From positions 1 through 24,073 of IMG/VR virus record IMGVR_UViG_3300018719_000012: 24,073 bases of DNA. One strand, written 5' to 3'. This DNA comes from a virus. Below, in pieces: positions 21,358 to 24,073 of the stretch. The position numbers and the translations under genes are program-made. Numbering within the stretch: position 1 is the first letter of the stretch; every line of letters starts with the position of its first letter. The notes under the pieces were generated by a model. It was not told the DNA's origin and did no database searches. It saw nothing but the letters and a program-made list of their open reading frames with translations.

Positions 21358-21530
21358 GAACTTTTAAAGGTGCCATTGACTGGGAAGAGGCTATGTGGGA
21401 AAGGTCATTTGTCAATCTCTCTATGATGATGGCAGCTCTTCCTGTGTACAGCCCAGCAAAAGGTAAAAAGGAAGATGAAGAGATAGAGGAAATTGAAACT
21501 AAGGATCTAAAGGATCTGTTTGGATCATGA
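21195..21530 (+). CDS. Tail chaperone frameshift extension (T-like, -1 frame)
   Basis: This frame is open from just after a TGA at 21192-21194 to TGA 21528-21530 and overlaps the gpG-like gene in the -1 frame. Only the part after about 21310 has protein-like sequence: a segment WSTIGAILRTFKG, then WERSFVNLSMMMAALPVY, which is the W...NL.MM....P.Y pattern of T-like chaperone extensions. There is no good start codon near that region, so it is probably made as a fusion of about 232 residues covering 20833-21530. I found no canonical X-XXY-YYZ slip site. GGGG (21315-21318) and CCCC (21329-21332) are the weak candidates. Confidence 0.7.
   Translation: MCYSSFICTKANGSNVFYTVYNLHKRAGSDNAEGDESTDPGEYSSPWSTIGAILRTFKGAIDWEEAMWERSFVNLSMMMAALPVYSPAKGKKEDEEIEEIETKDLKDLFGS
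21312..21335 (+). promoter_or_regulatory. RNA hairpin CCAGGGG-N10-CCCCTGG in the chaperone overlap
   Basis: A perfect 7-bp GC-rich stem (21312-21318 and 21329-21335) with a 10-nt loop lies 22 bp before the stop of the short chaperone frame. An AAGGAG Shine-Dalgarno-like hexamer lies upstream at 21292-21297. Both are typical stimulators of -1 ribosomal frameshifting. Confidence 0.6.
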
Positions 21531-21962
21531 GAATAGCCACATAAGTATACCAAATACGATAAGTGAAAATATCACAATTACGATGTTTGATGTTCTATCA
21601 ATCCCTTTATGTTTTTGATAAGTCGCATGTATGTTATTTGTACCAGGAAATGGCTGCTTACTTTTATAAATCTGTTCTGCTTCTTCAAACCTCTTTTCAT
21701 TATAAGCTTTGTACCATTCCTTTTTCCAAGCCTGCATATTGGCAAACTCTTTTCTTTTTTCCTCTTTAGCCAAGTCTTTTGGCTCCCACTGATTACCACA
21801 GGCAATACATGAAACAATGATATCATTACGGCCATGTGTTCCAGCCAGTAAGCCTATGCCACCGGTTAATACAGCGCCTGCTACTGCTTTGCCTCCACTG
21901 AATCCTTTTTTATGTGCTGTTACCTGGGTTGACCCGCATTTAGGGCATTTTACTTCACTCAT
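21525..21962 (-). CDS. Zinc-ribbon membrane protein (145 aa)
   Basis: Read on the minus strand from the ATG at 21962 (an upstream in-frame start at 22007 would add 15 residues not needed for the domain), this encodes 145 residues. C6-x2-C9 and C52-x2-C55 form a zinc ribbon. Between them is a Gly-rich hydrophobic stretch (about 22-43), a pattern I recall from many short bacterial and phage zinc-ribbon proteins. A helical charged linker (60-105) leads to a C-terminal membrane segment (126-144), so the ribbon would be held at the inner face of the membrane. It is inserted between tail genes on the opposite strand, overlapping the chaperone stop by 6 bp, as a typical cargo gene. A role in superinfection exclusion is possible but not shown. 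Confidence 0.78.
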   Translation of the reverse strand: MSEVKCPKCGSTQVTAHKKGFSGGKAVAGAVLTGGIGLLAGTHGRNDIIVSCIACGNQWEPKDLAKEEKRKEFANMQAWKKEWYKAYNEKRFEEAEQIYKSKQPFPGTNNIHATYQKHKGIDRTSNIVIVIFSLIVFGILMWLFS

Positions 21963-22007
21963 CGCTATGGCTTTGAAATTAAAAATATATAAAATTTCAT
22001 AAGTCAA

Positions 22008-22063
22008 ATGAGTGTTATTGTATTGGATCTAAGGTTTAACACCTTGCAGTATAATTTACGGCC
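22008..22063. promoter_or_regulatory. Short gap between zinc-ribbon gene and tape measure gene
   Basis: This 56-bp stretch, with the 45 bp to its left, is the only space for promoters of the minus-strand zinc-ribbon gene and any local promoter of the tape measure gene. It holds a small inverted pair AAGGT-ttaac-ACCTT (22031-22045). No convincing -33/-7 pair is visible. Confidence 0.3.
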
Positions 22064-24073
22064 ATGCCGTTAACGAATGTATCGGGTTCGCCTCTAGAAT
22101 TTGACGCTGTGATTAATCAGGGTGACATGCTTGCCCAGATTCGACAAATAGAAGCCCGTTTGAAAGGACTTACCGGTGCAGCTGAAAAGGAAGCATCCGC
22201 TATTGAGAAAGTTGTCAAGAATTCTACCTCTGTCATCGCAGGGTTTGCATCGTTTGCTGCTGCCACAAACATTATTAACGATATTATCCTAGTCAGAGGT
22301 GAGTTTCAAAAGTTGGAAGCTGTCCTAACAAATTCTCTAGGTGATAAATTGGCTGCAACTGAAGCACTCAAAATGATTTCTGAATATGCGGCTACCACTC
22401 CATTCCAATTACAGGAACTCGGTGCAGCATATGTCAAATTGGTCAACCAGGGAATAAAACCTACAAAAGCAGAATTGCAATCTTTAGGTGATCTTGCTGC
22501 TTCAACCGGTAAAGGGTTTGATCAATTGAGTGAAGCTATCATCGATGCACAGACTGGTGAATTTGAACGCTTGAAAGAATTTGGTATTCGTGCTTCTAAG
22601 GAAGGTGATCGGGTTGCCTTTACTTTTAAGGGTGTCAAAAAGGAAGTTGATTTTACTACAGATGCCATAAAAGATTATATCATTAGCCTGGGAAGACTGG
22701 AAGGTGTGTCTGGTGCTACTGCAGCCATTAGTGCAACCATAGAAGGTCAGTTGTCAAATATGGCTGATGCCTGGTCACGCCTGTTAAATGAAATAGGTCA
22801 AGCAAACGAAGGTTCCATATCAACTGTGATATCAAGTCTTACCACACTCATTGATAATTTTGAAAGTGTAGTTGATATTTTAAAAATTCTGGCTGCTACT
22901 TATGGAACTTACAAAGCAGCTGTAATAGCAACCACTGCAATACAAGCCATTCAGACTGCATCTGTACAGGGTTATACAATTGCTGAGCAGCTACGTTTAA
23001 GGGCTATGCTTATTTCGGAAGCTGCAATGAAATTGCTGAATAGGACGATGCTTGCTAATCCTGCTGTTTTTCTTGTAACCAGTTTTGCAGCATTAGCCGC
23101 AGCACTATATTATTTTGGTGGCAGAGCTGCAGCAGCTACTAAGGCACAGGAAGCTTTAAATGATGTTCAGGCTGAATCGCAGCGTATTGTTGAAAAAGAA
23201 AAGCGAAGCTTACAAGATCTACTCAAAATTGCTCTGGATGAGACCCGCAGTAAGCAGGATCGCGAAGCTGCTATTCGCAGGATTAATGAAATATCGCCTG
23301 AGTACTTAGGTAATATTACCCTGGAAACAATTCGTACCAATGATTCCAAAAAAGCTATTGATGAATACATTGAGTCCTTGGATCGTAAGGCCAGGGCACA
23401 GGCAGCACAATCTGCCCTTGATAAATTATACCAGGATCGAATCGAAGCACAGACTAAACAGGGTTTCAATTTAGGATTTGGTGATAAAGTAAAAGCCGGG
23501 CTAACCGGAACTGTTCTCGGATTGAGCGGTACTGCTCAATCGCTCATAAGCCAGTCAAAAGAGAACACGAAAAATGATATTAAGGATATTGATGCTCAGA
23601 TCAATGCCATCAAAAATACATACAAGGGTGACCTTGAAACCCAGCTTATCGGAGAGGGGCAGAAGCAGGGTGCAAGGAAACGGACCATCGAAGTAATTGA
23701 AGATGAGTTGAAGGCAGCGCAGGACCTTCAAAAAAAGCATTCTTCTTCATCAAAGGAATACCTGAAATACCAGACGCAGATCAATGCCTTAGAAAAGGAA
23801 CGTGAAGCTATTACTGGAAAACAGGCTGCAAAAAGTGCCATCAAGGCTGACAAGGATCTGGACAGGTTAAAAAATAAGCTGGAACAGCTGTTACAATCCA
23901 TCGCTGCTGCAGAAAGGGATGCTACACAGTCAGGCCTATTGAAGGAACAGTCTGAAATAGATAAGATCAATGAGCGATATGATGACTTGATCAGGCAGGC
24001 CAAAGAATTTAAAAATAATGCAGGGCTCCTTTCAAGAATAGAAGCTGCCAGAAATAAGCAGATTGATAATACC
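22064..24073 (+). CDS. Tape measure protein (5' part, runs off the window)
   Basis: An uninterrupted frame runs from the ATG at 22064 to the last base, 670 codons with no stop. Residues about 60-200 resemble the N-terminal domain of tail length tape measure proteins: YAATTPFQLQELGAAYVKL (108-126), then LGDLAASTGKGFDQLSEAI (141-159) and EFERLKEFGIRAS (166-178). Hydrophobic segments are at about 284-300 and 332-352, and long charged coiled-coil regions follow to the end. The protein sets tail length and enters the host envelope at infection. It follows the chaperone genes as expected, separated by the minus-strand zinc-ribbon gene. Confidence 0.92.
   Translation, partial: MPLTNVSGSPLEFDAVINQGDMLAQIRQIEARLKGLTGAAEKEASAIEKVVKNSTSVIAGFASFAAATNIINDIILVRGEFQKLEAVLTNSLGDKLAATEALKMISEYAATTPFQLQELGAAYVKLVNQGIKPTKAELQSLGDLAASTGKGFDQLSEAIIDAQTGEFERLKEFGIRASKEGDRVAFTFKGVKKEVDFTTDAIKDYIISLGRLEGVSGATAAISATIEGQLSNMADAWSRLLNEIGQANEGSISTVISSLTTLIDNFESVVDILKILAATYGTYKAAVIATTAIQAIQTASVQGYTIAEQLRLRAMLISEAAMKLLNRTMLANPAVFLVTSFAALAAALYYFGGRAAAATKAQEALNDVQAESQRIVEKEKRSLQDLLKIALDETRSKQDREAAIRRINEISPEYLGNITLETIRTNDSKKAIDEYIESLDRKARAQAAQSALDKLYQDRIEAQTKQGFNLGFGDKVKAGLTGTVLGLSGTAQSLISQSKENTKNDIKDIDAQINAIKNTYKGDLETQLIGEGQKQGARKRTIEVIEDELKAAQDLQKKHSSSSKEYLKYQTQINALEKEREAITGKQAAKSAIKADKDLDRLKNKLEQLLQSIAAAERDATQSGLLKEQSEIDKINERYDDLIRQAKEFKNNAGLLSRIEAARNKQIDNT

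Noticed and set aside
23167-24003. Minus-strand open frames opposite the tape measure gene
   Set aside because: They are Ser/Leu/Cys-rich shadows of coiled-coil coding sequence. The plus frame is open over 670 codons.
1-24073. tRNA genes, integrase, attachment sites, insertion sequences
   Set aside because: I looked in all gaps longer than 70 bp and saw no cloverleaf-like sequence, recombinase gene or terminal repeats. An attachment site could not be recognised without the host sequence.

Overview
The window reads as about 24 kb of a tailed (siphovirus-type) phage or prophage genome, from late replication genes at the left to the start of the tape measure gene at the right. A Bacteroidota host is likely, though this is inferred: primase N-termini of the VirE_N/BT4734 type and several of the small proteins are typical of Bacteroidota phages, most starts lack a Shine-Dalgarno sequence, and candidate promoters resemble the Bacteroidota -33 TTTG / -7 TAnnTTTG pattern. 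No integrase, lysis gene, tRNA, rRNA, CRISPR array or insertion sequence was seen, so lifestyle cannot be decided here.

Replication and early region (1-7440): two small hypothetical genes, a ParB-like-fold protein, a large primase-helicase (VirE_N-like primase plus VapE/D5-like SF3 helicase), a 225-bp intergenic region packed with GTTACA/TGTAAC boxes that looks like a replication origin or a dense operator array, then a VRR-NUC nuclease translationally coupled to a SNF2-type helicase, and small unknown genes, one of them on the minus strand.

Switch and packaging region (7440-12590): a tiny LuxR/GerE-type helix-turn-helix protein, a perfect dyad, an unknown gene, terminase small and large subunits, an SPP1-like portal protein, a 57-residue zinc-ribbon-like protein and an Ala/Lys-rich protein ending at a strong terminator.

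Head region with cargo (12640-18740): two small unknown genes, then a MuF-type head protein whose C-terminus carries an HEAGH zinc-metallopeptidase-like domain. A 56-residue Cys protein follows, coupled to it. Next comes an accessory block: a minus-strand pair (ribbon-helix-helix protein plus GIY-YIG nuclease) facing a small membrane protein across a 27-bp palindrome, then two convergent unknown genes. Scaffold-like, decoration-like and major capsid genes follow.

Connector and tail region (18748-24073): adaptor, head-closure, gp10-like, tail terminator and major tail protein genes in tight overlap, a terminator, a tail assembly chaperone pair that looks like a -1 frameshift (G/GT) gene with a GC-rich hairpin in the overlap, a minus-strand zinc-ribbon membrane protein, and the first 670 codons of the tape measure protein.

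The backbone is an ordinary siphovirus. The parts worth a second look are the GTTACA array, the MuF metallopeptidase cassette, the RHH/GIY-YIG module with its divergent operator, the frameshift hairpin, and the layout in which every minus-strand unit ends almost exactly at the stop codon of the plus-strand gene to its left.
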